Assembly: GCA_016927835.1 (NCBI GenBank) | Contig: JAFGMA010000011.1 | Coordinates: forward strand, 1-64,000 | Source: Candidatus Zhuqueibacterota bacterium | GTDB lineage: Bacteria > Zhuqueibacterota > Zhuqueibacteria > Thermofontimicrobiales > Sulfurfontimicrobiaceae | Direction of reading: 5' to 3' | Length of the DNA: 64,000 nt | Part shown: positions 47,301 to 55,429 of the stretch, in pieces | How positions within the stretch are numbered: position 1 is the first letter of the stretch | How the letters are laid out: the number at the start of each line of letters is the position of its first letter | Position numbers and translations under genes: made by a program | The notes under the pieces: model-generated | What the model saw: the letters and a program-made list of their open reading frames with translations, nothing else | What the model was told of the DNA's origin: nothing | Database searches by the model: none

Positions 47301-47527
47301 TGAAACAACCGGCGGAGATCAGGCTGCCTCAGAAATATGTGAAGGCTGTCGAGGTGGATGATGCAGAACTTGAAACTGGAAATCGAGTCATGCCTCCCAC
47401 CCTGCCGTTGGATGTCCGGCAAAGAAGTTTCAGCGAAGTAGAGCAGACATTGTCTGTCGAAGAAGCCACACGCGAAGCCAGACGGTGTCTTCGATGTGAT
47501 CTGGACTTTGCGCAGCCTGATGCATAA
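44390..47527 (+). CDS. NuoF-GltD fusion flavoprotein (NADH and NADPH modules)
   Basis: A 1045-residue fusion. Residues 1-110 are a thioredoxin-like domain with Cys35, Cys68 and Cys72 (PAGTCGQASG, TGCHGFC). Residues 125-560 are a NuoF/HydB core: GLRGRGGAGFPTGLKW (FMN/NADH), NADEGDPGAYMDRSLLEG, GAGAFVCGEETALIRS, an SLBB segment and [4Fe-4S] ligands in SCGKCFTC and MCGLG. Residues 560-660 are a GltD-type two-cluster segment (GAPCQSACP, VCARLCNSPCESKC). Residues 665-1030 are a GltD/NfnB-like FAD and NAD(P) module (IIGSGPAGLTAAHYL, VGVVGGGDSAIDAARVAL, GVFAGGDVVTGP), ending RCLRCDLDF. Two separate pyridine-nucleotide sites suggest transhydrogenase-like or bifurcating chemistry (inference). AAAGGA precedes ATG 44390; the next gene starts 28 bp on. 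Confidence 0.9.
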   Translation: MKRLQSIEDFKALQGRLIASYDSAHPTIIIPAGTCGQASGANDLIRITKRELLEKALTDRIHLRITGCHGFCQAEPSVLIEPGRIFYPKLDIESMRQVVAAVANNAIRDDLLYTSEETGERIAKQDDIPFFKHQVRSILSRNEKLDPIRIFNYMTSGGYSAMTRVFESRDPRWVIEEVKASGLRGRGGAGFPTGLKWEMLAQQPSGKGKFLVCNADEGDPGAYMDRSLLEGNPHSIIEGMIIGAYGTGATDGVIYVRNEYPLAIKHLVIALRQARELGLLGENIFSTSFSFDIKLVRGAGAFVCGEETALIRSIEGKMGEPRQRPPFPIERGINGQPTAINNVETWANIPIIFEKSAAKFAKIGTENNTGTKIFSLVGKIKNTGLVEVPMGMTIDKIINEIGGGPVGDAKIKAVQTGGPSGGCIPTAMFHLPIDYDHLREAGSIMGSGGMIVMDENTCMVDVAKYFMHFLMDESCGKCFTCRKGIQRMHEILEDVSNGKNSLSRLNLLEELANVVKDTSMCGLGQSAPNPVLSTLKYFRKEYERHIFNKRCDAFVCKNIVGAPCQSACPLGTEAWRYIAHIAQGEYEQAYIAIREFNPFPSVCARLCNSPCESKCKSGTLGGNPIAIRALKRFITDQIDPSIYKPIPINGADKPAPEVAIIGSGPAGLTAAHYLSLAGYRSTVFEASASPGGMLVACIPEYRMPRNVLQKEIEAITSDKNVSVKCNQMLGREFSLDELFDRGYQAVFLAMGAHKSRRLNIEGENLLGVFPAIEFLKQYNLNGKSLAKGNVGVVGGGDSAIDAARVALRQEGVESVTILYRRTQKEMPALPHEVAEAIHEGVTLQVLTSPVKILSKKGKLIGVQCIRNRLGKIDASGRRNPEPIPESEHEIHLDTLIVTIGDVPEVDYISSMGIEVDQWGTLCVDEDTLCTNRSGVFAGGDVVTGPNTIVEAIAAGKKAAVMIDRFLRNQDLKQPAEIRLPQKYVKAVEVDDAELETGNRVMPPTLPLDVRQRSFSEVEQTLSVEEATREARRCLRCDLDFAQPDA

Positions 47528-47555
47528 ATCCTGAAATTAAGATAAGGAGAATCGA

Positions 47556-48233
47556 ATGATAACTTTGAAAATAAACGGATTGGAAGTCACGGTCGAAAAA
47601 GGCACCACCCTGCTTGAGGCTGCTACCTTTTTAGGCTTTCCGATTCCAACGCTGTGCCATCATGAGGGTCTTTCGCCTTACGGCGCCTGCCGACTCTGCG
47701 TTGTCGAAATCGGTACCGGCTCGAAAACAAAACTCGTTAGCTCATGCACATATCCTGCGATGAACGGGCTGGTGGTCCGAACAGCTTCTGCACGCGTGAT
47801 ACAAGTCCGAAAAATGATTTTGGAATTGTTATTGGCATCCTGCCCTCAATCAAAAGTCATCCAGGATCTGGCTTCGGCGCATGAGGTCCGCCAGCAGCGC
47901 TTCCGACAGGAATATGAAGATTGTATTTTGTGCGGATTGTGCGTGCGTATGTGCGAGGAGCAGATGATGGCAAAAGCCATTGGTTTTCGAGGACGCGGCG
48001 AACACCGCAGCATCGGTACACCTTTCGACATACGCTCGGAGGAATGTCGTCTCTGCGGCGGATGCATGTATATTTGTCCCGCGTGTACACTCAGATGTAC
48101 GTATGCCGAACCTGAAAAGGCAATTTGTGGCGCATGTGCCAATATTAGTCCGCCATGCCTGGAAAAAGAAAAATTCAACGACATGATGTGCTACATGTCG
48201 CCTTGCGTTGCCTGTGAAATCACTAGCGAATAA
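47556..48233 (+). CDS. NuoG/HydA-like iron-sulfur subunit without H-cluster
   Basis: A 225-residue electron carrier. Residues 1-78 are a plant-type [2Fe-2S] domain with Cys34, Cys45, Cys48 and Cys64 (TLCHHEG, GACRLC, SSCTYP). Cys96 may be part of a NuoG-like linker (His109 nearby). Two [4Fe-4S] sets follow: Cys123/126/129/133 (CILCGLCVRMC) and Cys164/167/170/174 (CRLCGGCMYIC). A further tail with eight Cys (CPACTLRC, CGAC, MCYMSPCVAC) is unusual. The catalytic domain of [FeFe]-hydrogenase or of NuoG is missing, so this is a pure wire. It probably links the NuoF-GltD fusion to the FMN protein. Ribosome site AAGGAGAA. Confidence 0.88.
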   Translation: MITLKINGLEVTVEKGTTLLEAATFLGFPIPTLCHHEGLSPYGACRLCVVEIGTGSKTKLVSSCTYPAMNGLVVRTASARVIQVRKMILELLLASCPQSKVIQDLASAHEVRQQRFRQEYEDCILCGLCVRMCEEQMMAKAIGFRGRGEHRSIGTPFDIRSEECRLCGGCMYICPACTLRCTYAEPEKAICGACANISPPCLEKEKFNDMMCYMSPCVACEITSE

Positions 48234-48413
48234 CCGTAGATTTCTGGAAAATAATGGGAAAATGTCATTTTGAATGGATGAAGCCAGCACATTGTTTAAA
48301 GAATTTCCCCCCCGGCAGCTCGCGCAATACATCGCTCCGAAACATTCGAAATGATAATTGTTTGCTTATTTTACAGAAAGCTATGAATGATTGATAATAA
48401 GGAGGAGTAACCC

Positions 48414-50003
48414 ATGTCTCATTCACTTTCGAGAATAAATTCGACAGCAGCAACTTTGACAAAAAACAGAACCGAAGAATCAATCGTTCCGATTTCCGGG
48501 ATGTGCGTCACCTGCGTGGATGGCTGCATTGGTATGTGCGAGATCGGCAAATCAGCTTATCGGGGTCATGAGGTCATTTATCCCCAACCATTCGGAGTTA
48601 TCACCACTGCCGCAGAAAAAACATACCCGGTTGATTATTCTCACTTCAATATTATGGGGACCGCAGCCGGAGCGTACGGGATCGAGGCGGATAGCGATAA
48701 GGCAATTTTTCCGGCGGTCAATCTTGAAGTGGCGTTTGGACATGATAAAGCGCTTAAATTCCGCTATCCCTGGCTGATTGCCGGCATCGGATCCACCAAT
48801 ATTGCGAAAAACAACTGGGAAGGTCTGGCAATCGGATCGGCAATCGCTGGCACCGGATTGACAATCGGTGAAAATGTAGTTGGCATGGATCCCGAATCAA
48901 AATTCGCGAACGGACGGGCGGTGGATACAGTAGACCTGAAGAACCGCATTCAACTCTACAAAGATCACCAGAGAAATGGCTACGGTGCGATCATCGTTCA
49001 GGCGAATGTCGAAGACACCCGTCTGGGCACCCAGGAATATGTCATCGAAAAGTTAGGCGTCGAGTGTGTCGAATTAAAATGGGGACAGGGCGCCAAAGAT
49101 ATCGGCGGTGAGGTCAAGATTCGGGATTTGAAAAAAGCCCAGATGCTCTACAAACGCGGTTATATCGTCCTTCCCAATCCCACAGATCCGAACGTTATCC
49201 GGTCATTTGAGCATGGCGCCTTCAAGGAGTTCGAACGCCATTCTCGAATCGGAATGGTCTCAGAGGAAGCATTTGCCAAACGCGTTGAAGAGCTGCGGAA
49301 AATTGGTGCTAAATACATTTTCCTCAAAACCGGGGCATATCGACCGGTGGATCTGGCGCGTGCGGTGATGTTTGCATCGAAATACAAACTGGATTTGCTA
49401 ACCGTAGATGCTGCTGGTGGCGGAACTGGTATGAGCCCCTGGCGCATGATGAACGAGTGGGGAATCCCACCGGTTGAGCTCCATTCGCTGCTGTACAAGT
49501 ACGCTAAAAAACTGGCAGATAAAGGGATCGATTTACCGGCGCTGGCGGTTGCCGGCGGTTTTACTTTTGAAGATCAGATTTTTAAAGGGTTGGCGATGGG
49601 AGCGCCGTTCGTCAAACTCGTTGCCATGGCACGCGGACCGATTGCTGCCGCAATGGTGGGCAAAACTATCGGGCGCAGTATCGATGAGAATCAATTGCCG
49701 GTGTATGTAGAACGTTTCGGCAATTCAAGGGATGAGATTTTTATCACTGCCACACAATTGCGCAACGAATTGGGCACGGCTGAATTCGATAAAATACCCG
49801 CCGGCGCAATCGGGCTTTATACCTATTATGAACGACTCGCCCAGGGGCTTCGCCAGTTGATGTGCGGCAGCAGAAAATTCACGATGGACCATGTATCGCG
49901 AAATGATTTGTGTGCCCTCACGAAAGATGCTGCCGAAATAAGCGGAATTCCCTATGTGATGGATTTGGATGCAGAAAAAGCTGAGGAAATTTTAAACAGC
50001 TAG
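48414..50003 (+). CDS. FMN-binding glutamate synthase-domain protein
   Basis: A 529-residue protein built on the FMN barrel of glutamate synthase. An N-terminal cluster motif has Cys31, Cys34, Cys38 and Cys42 (CVTCVDGCIGMC). Core motifs are WLIAGIGSTNIAKNNWEG, VECVELKWGQGAKDIGGEVK, LDLLTVDAAGGGTGMSPW, ALAVAGGFTFEDQIFKGLAMG and KLVAMARGP. There is no class II glutaminase domain and no [3Fe-4S] Cys set of classic GltB, so the nitrogen donor is unclear and glutamate may not be the product. AAGGAGGAG precedes ATG 48414. It ends the plus-strand redox cluster and likely receives electrons from the three upstream iron-sulfur/flavin proteins. Confidence 0.88.
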   Translation: MSHSLSRINSTAATLTKNRTEESIVPISGMCVTCVDGCIGMCEIGKSAYRGHEVIYPQPFGVITTAAEKTYPVDYSHFNIMGTAAGAYGIEADSDKAIFPAVNLEVAFGHDKALKFRYPWLIAGIGSTNIAKNNWEGLAIGSAIAGTGLTIGENVVGMDPESKFANGRAVDTVDLKNRIQLYKDHQRNGYGAIIVQANVEDTRLGTQEYVIEKLGVECVELKWGQGAKDIGGEVKIRDLKKAQMLYKRGYIVLPNPTDPNVIRSFEHGAFKEFERHSRIGMVSEEAFAKRVEELRKIGAKYIFLKTGAYRPVDLARAVMFASKYKLDLLTVDAAGGGTGMSPWRMMNEWGIPPVELHSLLYKYAKKLADKGIDLPALAVAGGFTFEDQIFKGLAMGAPFVKLVAMARGPIAAAMVGKTIGRSIDENQLPVYVERFGNSRDEIFITATQLRNELGTAEFDKIPAGAIGLYTYYERLAQGLRQLMCGSRKFTMDHVSRNDLCALTKDAAEISGIPYVMDLDAEKAEEILNS

Positions 50004-50151
50004 CAGCGATGTTTATATCCGAGGTAATCATAACTTGTTATTGTTGCCAATCGCGGCTTGGGAAAAAGAGACGCCCGGCAAATCGCGGGTATCACGCACC
50101 CCTGCCTTTCAATCATCCGGCTTATTGTTAGCCCGGAATCGAGAGGATCAG

Positions 50152-52224
50152 TTATCGTGCGCGGGTGACCAGTACCTTCCCGTTCATATTTGCAAACACG
50201 GCAGCATTCCCATCGACAGCAGGGGAAGCGAAAATATAGCCATCACCTGCTTTAAACGACCAGCTTTTTCGAACTTGTTTCAAATCGAGCGCAGTGATAA
50301 TTCCGCCGACGGAACCGATAAGCGCCTTATCATTCCAGATAACAGGCGATGAGTCGAAGATCGGATCCTCTCGATTGATTTGAATTGCCCATTTTGTGAG
50401 ACCCGAATTAGCATCCAGGGCGAACAGGTGACCCGACAGCGATCCGAGGATGATGCAGTTCTCGTACCACGCAGGACTGGAGTATCCCGGCAACTGGTCA
50501 TCCTGTTTCGCATGGCGCCAGCGATTAGCGCCCGTTGCCAGATCAAAACAATGCACCACATGATCGTGCGACGCTACAAATACGCATCCGTTCTTGATTA
50601 ACGGATTGGATGTTGCCGCCGGAAAATACCGATTATCCGTGATTTTTACCTTCCATATCAGCGCACCGTCACTTGCACTCACTGCATAAAAATACCGATC
50701 CCACGAACCGAAGACAACTTTTTCAGCCTCATACGCTGGTTTGCATTTGATCAAACCTTGTGTCGGGAAACGCCAGAGAATCTCGCCGGTTTTCGTATCC
50801 AGCGCATACAGGCAGCTATCGCCTGAACCAAAATAAAGGCTGCCATTTCCCACCTCAGGTGATGAAAAAATCGCTTCCCCGGCTTGCCGCGACCATTGAA
50901 TCCGTCCGTCATTTTTATCAAACGCCAGACACTTCCCACCAGTGGTAGTGATAAATACCGCCCCGCCTGAAAGCGCCGGACTGGTTACGACGGCATCACC
51001 AACGTTGATCCGCCACAAACGTTCGCCGGATGTTGAATTTAGGGCTGTCACGTCACCATTCAAATCACCAATAAAAATGGCTTCGCCATTAACCAGCGGC
51101 GCACTCTGAATCCCGGCAGCAGATTCATATATCAATTGCAGATTCGTGCCGGATTGGGTGAGTTGTATGGGAGTCGACTCAAGCCAGGAGCAATTTTCCG
51201 CCAGTCTTCTCAGGCGTATCTGGTGGAATCCCGGAACAATCCTGCCAAAATCGATGCTTTGCCGATATGAACCAGTAGCCGAGAGAGAATCCCGGAATTG
51301 CAGTGTATCAACGAGCAATTCAAATTTGAATGGCTGCGAAAGCGTCAACGCCACTTCGAAATCGGCATTCAATTGTTGCCCGGAAGCCGGATATCGGATT
51401 TGACCCCTCGGCTGCTGCTCGCGACGAAGCGGTATTTTGCATTCAAACTCATGTGATTTGTTCGTGACATCGCGATTGAATATTGAAGCAGCGCCATCTT
51501 CGATTTTAAGAATCCTGTAGCCGGGTGCGTCTCCCATAGTTGCCAGGGTCATAAATAGATGCAACCCGTTAACGCACCAATGCGCATTCCGATGACCGTG
51601 CCCGCAGAGGATTATGGAAACATTATGCTCTCCAATCACTTGCAGAAGCTGCAAGTCATTATCCACATAGCGCGTTTCCCCAAGAACCGGATGATGCAGC
51701 GCCAGAATTACAGGTTGATTTTCCGGGAGGCTATCCAGCGTTTGCCCGAGCCAGGTAAGTTGATCGGCGGACAGGTGACCGTATTGTTCGGCAAACATGC
51801 TGGTATCGAGAATGACGAAAAGCACTCCTTTATACATAAATGAGCGAAAGCGCGGACCGACGAGTCGCTCGAAATCCTTTTTACCGGAATTGCACCAACG
51901 GGTTTCATGGTTGCCAATCGCGCTATATACCGGAATCCCGGCGGATTGCACAATTGTGTTGTATGTTGTCAATTCATCGATCGCTCCGAATTCAGTGACA
52001 TCGCCCGTATGGATGATGAAATCAGGTGCGACATCCGGACTTTTGATGTCAGCCAGCACCGCTTTCAATTTATCTTCAGTTTGACTGGCACCAATATGGG
52101 AATCACTGATGTGTACGAAAGTAAACCCATCGGCAAAAACGACATGAGCATTCAAAAAGATTACTGTGGCAATGGTGATAACAATCAGCGTATTAATTAT
52201 CCGGCGAATTATATCTGCTCTCAT
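50152..52224 (-). CDS. exported metallophosphoesterase with PQQ-type propeller
   Basis: 690 residues. Residues 8-31 are a signal or anchor segment (IINTLIVITIATVIFLNAHVV). Residues 35-260 are a calcineurin-like phosphoesterase with all metal ligands: Asp41/His43 (HISDSHIG), Asp75 (HTGDV), Asn105/His106 (GNHE), LHHP and GHGHRN. From about 340 a beta-propeller follows with repeated PQQ-like blades (NGEAIFIGDLNGDVTALNS, GGAVFITTTGGKCLAFDK, NGSLYFGSGDSCLYALDT). The frame is open to 52428 but Met at 52224 starts the signal. Ribosome site is weak. The propeller may bind a partner or glycan. Convergent with the FMN gene. Confidence 0.85.
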   Translation of the reverse strand: MRADIIRRIINTLIVITIATVIFLNAHVVFADGFTFVHISDSHIGASQTEDKLKAVLADIKSPDVAPDFIIHTGDVTEFGAIDELTTYNTIVQSAGIPVYSAIGNHETRWCNSGKKDFERLVGPRFRSFMYKGVLFVILDTSMFAEQYGHLSADQLTWLGQTLDSLPENQPVILALHHPVLGETRYVDNDLQLLQVIGEHNVSIILCGHGHRNAHWCVNGLHLFMTLATMGDAPGYRILKIEDGAASIFNRDVTNKSHEFECKIPLRREQQPRGQIRYPASGQQLNADFEVALTLSQPFKFELLVDTLQFRDSLSATGSYRQSIDFGRIVPGFHQIRLRRLAENCSWLESTPIQLTQSGTNLQLIYESAAGIQSAPLVNGEAIFIGDLNGDVTALNSTSGERLWRINVGDAVVTSPALSGGAVFITTTGGKCLAFDKNDGRIQWSRQAGEAIFSSPEVGNGSLYFGSGDSCLYALDTKTGEILWRFPTQGLIKCKPAYEAEKVVFGSWDRYFYAVSASDGALIWKVKITDNRYFPAATSNPLIKNGCVFVASHDHVVHCFDLATGANRWRHAKQDDQLPGYSSPAWYENCIILGSLSGHLFALDANSGLTKWAIQINREDPIFDSSPVIWNDKALIGSVGGIITALDLKQVRKSWSFKAGDGYIFASPAVDGNAAVFANMNGKVLVTRAR

Positions 52225-52412
52225 GGCTTTCTCGCAAAATAAATGATTGTTCGAATGTGCATTAAAGGAACAGTTACACGATACTTCTGAGTCCATCCAG
52301 TTGATTTGATGTGCCCTACATTGCCGATATTTTGCAAATGAATTGCATTTAATGATGTGCAGGCATTTCCATGTTCGATAAGCAAGTTGCAGTGCAATAG
52401 ATGTTTTCGATG

Positions 52413-52447
52413 AAAAACGCTCAAACACAACCCGGTGTTTGAGCGTT
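52413..52447 (-). terminator. rho-independent terminator of the PorV-OmpA gene
   Basis: On the minus strand a perfect 13-bp stem (AACGCTCAAACAC / GTGTTTGAGCGTT, 6-nt loop) is followed by TTTTTC. It lies 28 bp after the stop at 52475. Confidence 0.8.
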
Positions 52448-52474
52448 CAGGAGAGCGGTATTAAATATATCAAT

Positions 52475-55429
52475 TTAGCGTCCGGTATAAAAGAATACCA
52501 TAATTCGGCGATTCAATTGTCTGCCGAGTGGCGCATTATTGTCTCCCAGCAGAATCAGTTTGCCATCTTCCGACTTTATGCGGAAAGGTTCATCTTCCCC
52601 GAAGCCTTTTGGGCTGTCGAGCCGGCGTTTGATTTCGTCGTACAAATGGGGGTAAAGCTTGCCTGCATCCGAGAGAAATTTATTCTGGAAATCGTTGGCG
52701 CGCTTTTGGGATAGCCTGTTATTTATTTCATTGGATCCTGTAGCGCATCCATGTCCATGAAAACGCATTCGCGTTTTTGCGTCTTCGAGCAGGTATGGGA
52801 TGGCATCAAGCAAGCTGGTCCAGTAAAAATTGTAGAAAGGCGCGGTTGTGGCAAACTTTGCGAGCACATAATATCTTCGTTCGCGCCCGACAATTTTCGA
52901 GGTGACCAATGCAGTCTCGGGTCGGGATTTAAATTGCCGCCCCAAAGTGTCGTTCAAAACAACGTAGTAGGTCAATTCCTTGTCCAGCCAGTCGCCCAAC
53001 GTTGCCTCATCGAACTTATCTACCGACCAGAGAATATCCCCGACAACGCTGGCATCCTTGATCGCGTTTTGCATATTCAAGGCTTGCTGTTTTCCCTCTG
53101 CATCCAATTGGATGCCTCCGTTATCGAGCGGAACCACTCCGAAAATTTTCGAGGGAAATACCACCGGTAAATTCGTTTTTTCGATATAACGCGTTTGCAG
53201 CGGATCAAATATTGCCTGTTCCGATGCCTCATCAGTTGTAATATCCACACGCCGGCGCTCTTCCAAAACCCAGCGTGCGTCTTCGGCTTTACTCGGCAGC
53301 TTACGCAGTAGCAATGCTTCACCACCCAGAATTTTCATCTGGCTGAAGTTTACGCCAAGACTGAATAGCGTATCCCTGACGGCGCGCGCGCGCGCTTTCG
53401 CCAGCGCCAGGTCCTGCTCACCGGAATTGGGATCGATTGTCCCTTGCAGCGCAATTTTCACCTCGGGATGCTCTTTCAATCGCTTTGCAAAAATTGCCAG
53501 CGGAGGTTCGATTTCCCAGTCATCGATGTACCTGTTATCAACTTTTGCGCTGTTATTATCGAAATAAATTTTCCCGACATACGGAATATCATAAATAACA
53601 TGATATTGTTCCTGAACGATCAGCGAGTCATCCACGGCACAGACGCCTTTAGGAATGGAGTAAAACGCTGCGTTCAGCACATTGACCACTTTATCATTCC
53701 GTTTTGTATTTGCTATCTCGGTACCGATACGATGTAATCCGTGCAATCCCGTTTGCCACTCCAATTCCAGAATCACACTTTCGCCCGGATTGATATCAGG
53801 CAGCATCTGTCGGGATAACAAAGAATCCCTTACAGAACGCACCACCAGTGACTGCGCCAGGCTGGCAGGTTGCGCCATCAACGAATCATAAATTGCCAGC
53901 GAAAAATGTTTGGCAATACGGTCTCCGAAATTCTGAATTTTGAATTTCAGAATTCCCTGGTATGTATCCTGAGTAATCCAGGGACTGTACTCGAAGTTGA
54001 TCGCAATGACCCTGGGATCGGGCGCAGTTACGCGAAATTTCGCGATTGGATTCTGATGCATTTCACCGAAGCGGATATGGTTATCCATGTCATACGCCAT
54101 CACCGACCAGAAGTAGTTGCCCCCTTCAAGCTCGCTCATCAAGAAATCGGTCTGCTGCGTTTGCACATTCACCAGCAATGCTTCCTGTTTCAGGAAGGCG
54201 AATACCGAATCTTCATCCCCCTTCGCTATTTGCGTGATTCTGGCAAGTTTGGTGCTATCCTGGTCAACGATGAGCATCCAATCGACATCATCGTACAGAT
54301 CGGGATCGCGTGTCCATTCCCAATTCAAAGTGACAAAATCCCGGTGGATGAGCGCATTATAATCGGGCGCAATCAATCTGAAGGATTCCGGTCCGATAGG
54401 TTGATGCGTCATCGTGCCATGATACGGCGCTGCAAAATAGTCGTTATTTTGATTCGAAGCAAGGTCGAAACGCAACGCATTATTTCCGCCGGGAATGATC
54501 GTGTTCAGGAGTCGATCATCGAGTCGAAAGCCACCTCCGAATGTTAAATGTCCCAGCAAATTATCTTCAAAACTATACCCCATTCGGAGCGAAATCCACT
54601 GGCGCCATGAAAGCTCCGATCCAATAGTCAGGAAGCCATCTTCATCGCGAACCAGACGGTAATCGGTGGCAACGCTGAACTGAAGCCCGCGATGAGCGCC
54701 GATATTCACTGCTGCACCGGCGCGATACGTGCGGGGCAATGGTGTATCTTCCGAGATAAATTGGATCGACTGCCCCACATTATTCACCGATAAGCCAGTG
54801 GAAAAAATGATATAATCCATGAAACCGTTTGCTGGTCTGAAAAACGTCAATCGTGGGGTGCGCAAGAGGATGCCGGCGTCAAAAATCATGACATTCGCTT
54901 CGTATCCGGCGAGTTGGCTATTGAAATATTTGACGTTCGCCCCGCAGGAAACGTAGTCCGTCAAAAAACTAAGGGGCTGCCCCACGCTCGCTGCAACGAG
55001 AAGGTTATTTCCCGAAACCGGCAAGCTCTGATCTTCGGCGTTATTAAATTCGGGTATCCCGAGATAATTTACGCCCAATCCAAAACGTGTCCTGCGGCTC
55101 CATGGCATTCGAATATTTCCGCCGTAAAACAGGGATGCATCATAGATATCCGAAATCCAATTGGTGTACGTCGCCGACCACTGCCATTGCCGGAGAAAAC
55201 CGGTCGCGCCAGGATTGGCGTAAAACGAGTGCGTATGATCGAGTGCACCAGTCAAGGTACTGTATGTGGCGACTTCGCGAGCGCCATGCAGCATTTTCAA
55301 ATACCCGGAGCCAGCCCGGATCTGGGCACTGACTTGCATCGGAAGGAATGCAAATACAATCAGCAATATAACCCTGAAAAGCAGTTTGTCTGCTGCAAAA
55401 TCCGATTTGATGCAGCGCCTGTTTTTCAT
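52475..55429 (-). CDS. PorV-like barrel fused to two OmpA-type domains
   Basis: 984 residues. A signal peptide ends near MQVSAQ. About 40-310 resemble the PorV/UPF0164 outer-membrane barrel (MLHGAREVATYSTLTGAL, YANPGATGFLRQWQW, GLGVNYLGIPEF). Fn3-like and CARDB-like segments follow. About 640-750 are a first OmpA-like domain (KIYFDNNSAKVDN, KARARAVRDTL). About 880-984 are a second (FHGHGCATGSNEINNRLSQK, LGRQLNRRIMVFF). The gene is coupled to the upstream VWA gene by an ATGA overlap, which is why ATG 55429 is preferred over 55453. PorV acts as a cargo shuttle in type IX secretion; fused wall-binding domains are unusual. A terminator follows. Confidence 0.78.
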   Translation of the reverse strand: MKNRRCIKSDFAADKLLFRVILLIVFAFLPMQVSAQIRAGSGYLKMLHGAREVATYSTLTGALDHTHSFYANPGATGFLRQWQWSATYTNWISDIYDASLFYGGNIRMPWSRRTRFGLGVNYLGIPEFNNAEDQSLPVSGNNLLVAASVGQPLSFLTDYVSCGANVKYFNSQLAGYEANVMIFDAGILLRTPRLTFFRPANGFMDYIIFSTGLSVNNVGQSIQFISEDTPLPRTYRAGAAVNIGAHRGLQFSVATDYRLVRDEDGFLTIGSELSWRQWISLRMGYSFEDNLLGHLTFGGGFRLDDRLLNTIIPGGNNALRFDLASNQNNDYFAAPYHGTMTHQPIGPESFRLIAPDYNALIHRDFVTLNWEWTRDPDLYDDVDWMLIVDQDSTKLARITQIAKGDEDSVFAFLKQEALLVNVQTQQTDFLMSELEGGNYFWSVMAYDMDNHIRFGEMHQNPIAKFRVTAPDPRVIAINFEYSPWITQDTYQGILKFKIQNFGDRIAKHFSLAIYDSLMAQPASLAQSLVVRSVRDSLLSRQMLPDINPGESVILELEWQTGLHGLHRIGTEIANTKRNDKVVNVLNAAFYSIPKGVCAVDDSLIVQEQYHVIYDIPYVGKIYFDNNSAKVDNRYIDDWEIEPPLAIFAKRLKEHPEVKIALQGTIDPNSGEQDLALAKARARAVRDTLFSLGVNFSQMKILGGEALLLRKLPSKAEDARWVLEERRRVDITTDEASEQAIFDPLQTRYIEKTNLPVVFPSKIFGVVPLDNGGIQLDAEGKQQALNMQNAIKDASVVGDILWSVDKFDEATLGDWLDKELTYYVVLNDTLGRQFKSRPETALVTSKIVGRERRYYVLAKFATTAPFYNFYWTSLLDAIPYLLEDAKTRMRFHGHGCATGSNEINNRLSQKRANDFQNKFLSDAGKLYPHLYDEIKRRLDSPKGFGEDEPFRIKSEDGKLILLGDNNAPLGRQLNRRIMVFFYTGR

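Noticed and set aside
44390-48233. [FeFe]-hydrogenase (HydABC)
   Set aside because: NuoE-, NuoF- and NuoG-like parts fit HydABC, but the H-cluster domain is missing; the small subunit ends after its iron-sulfur motifs.
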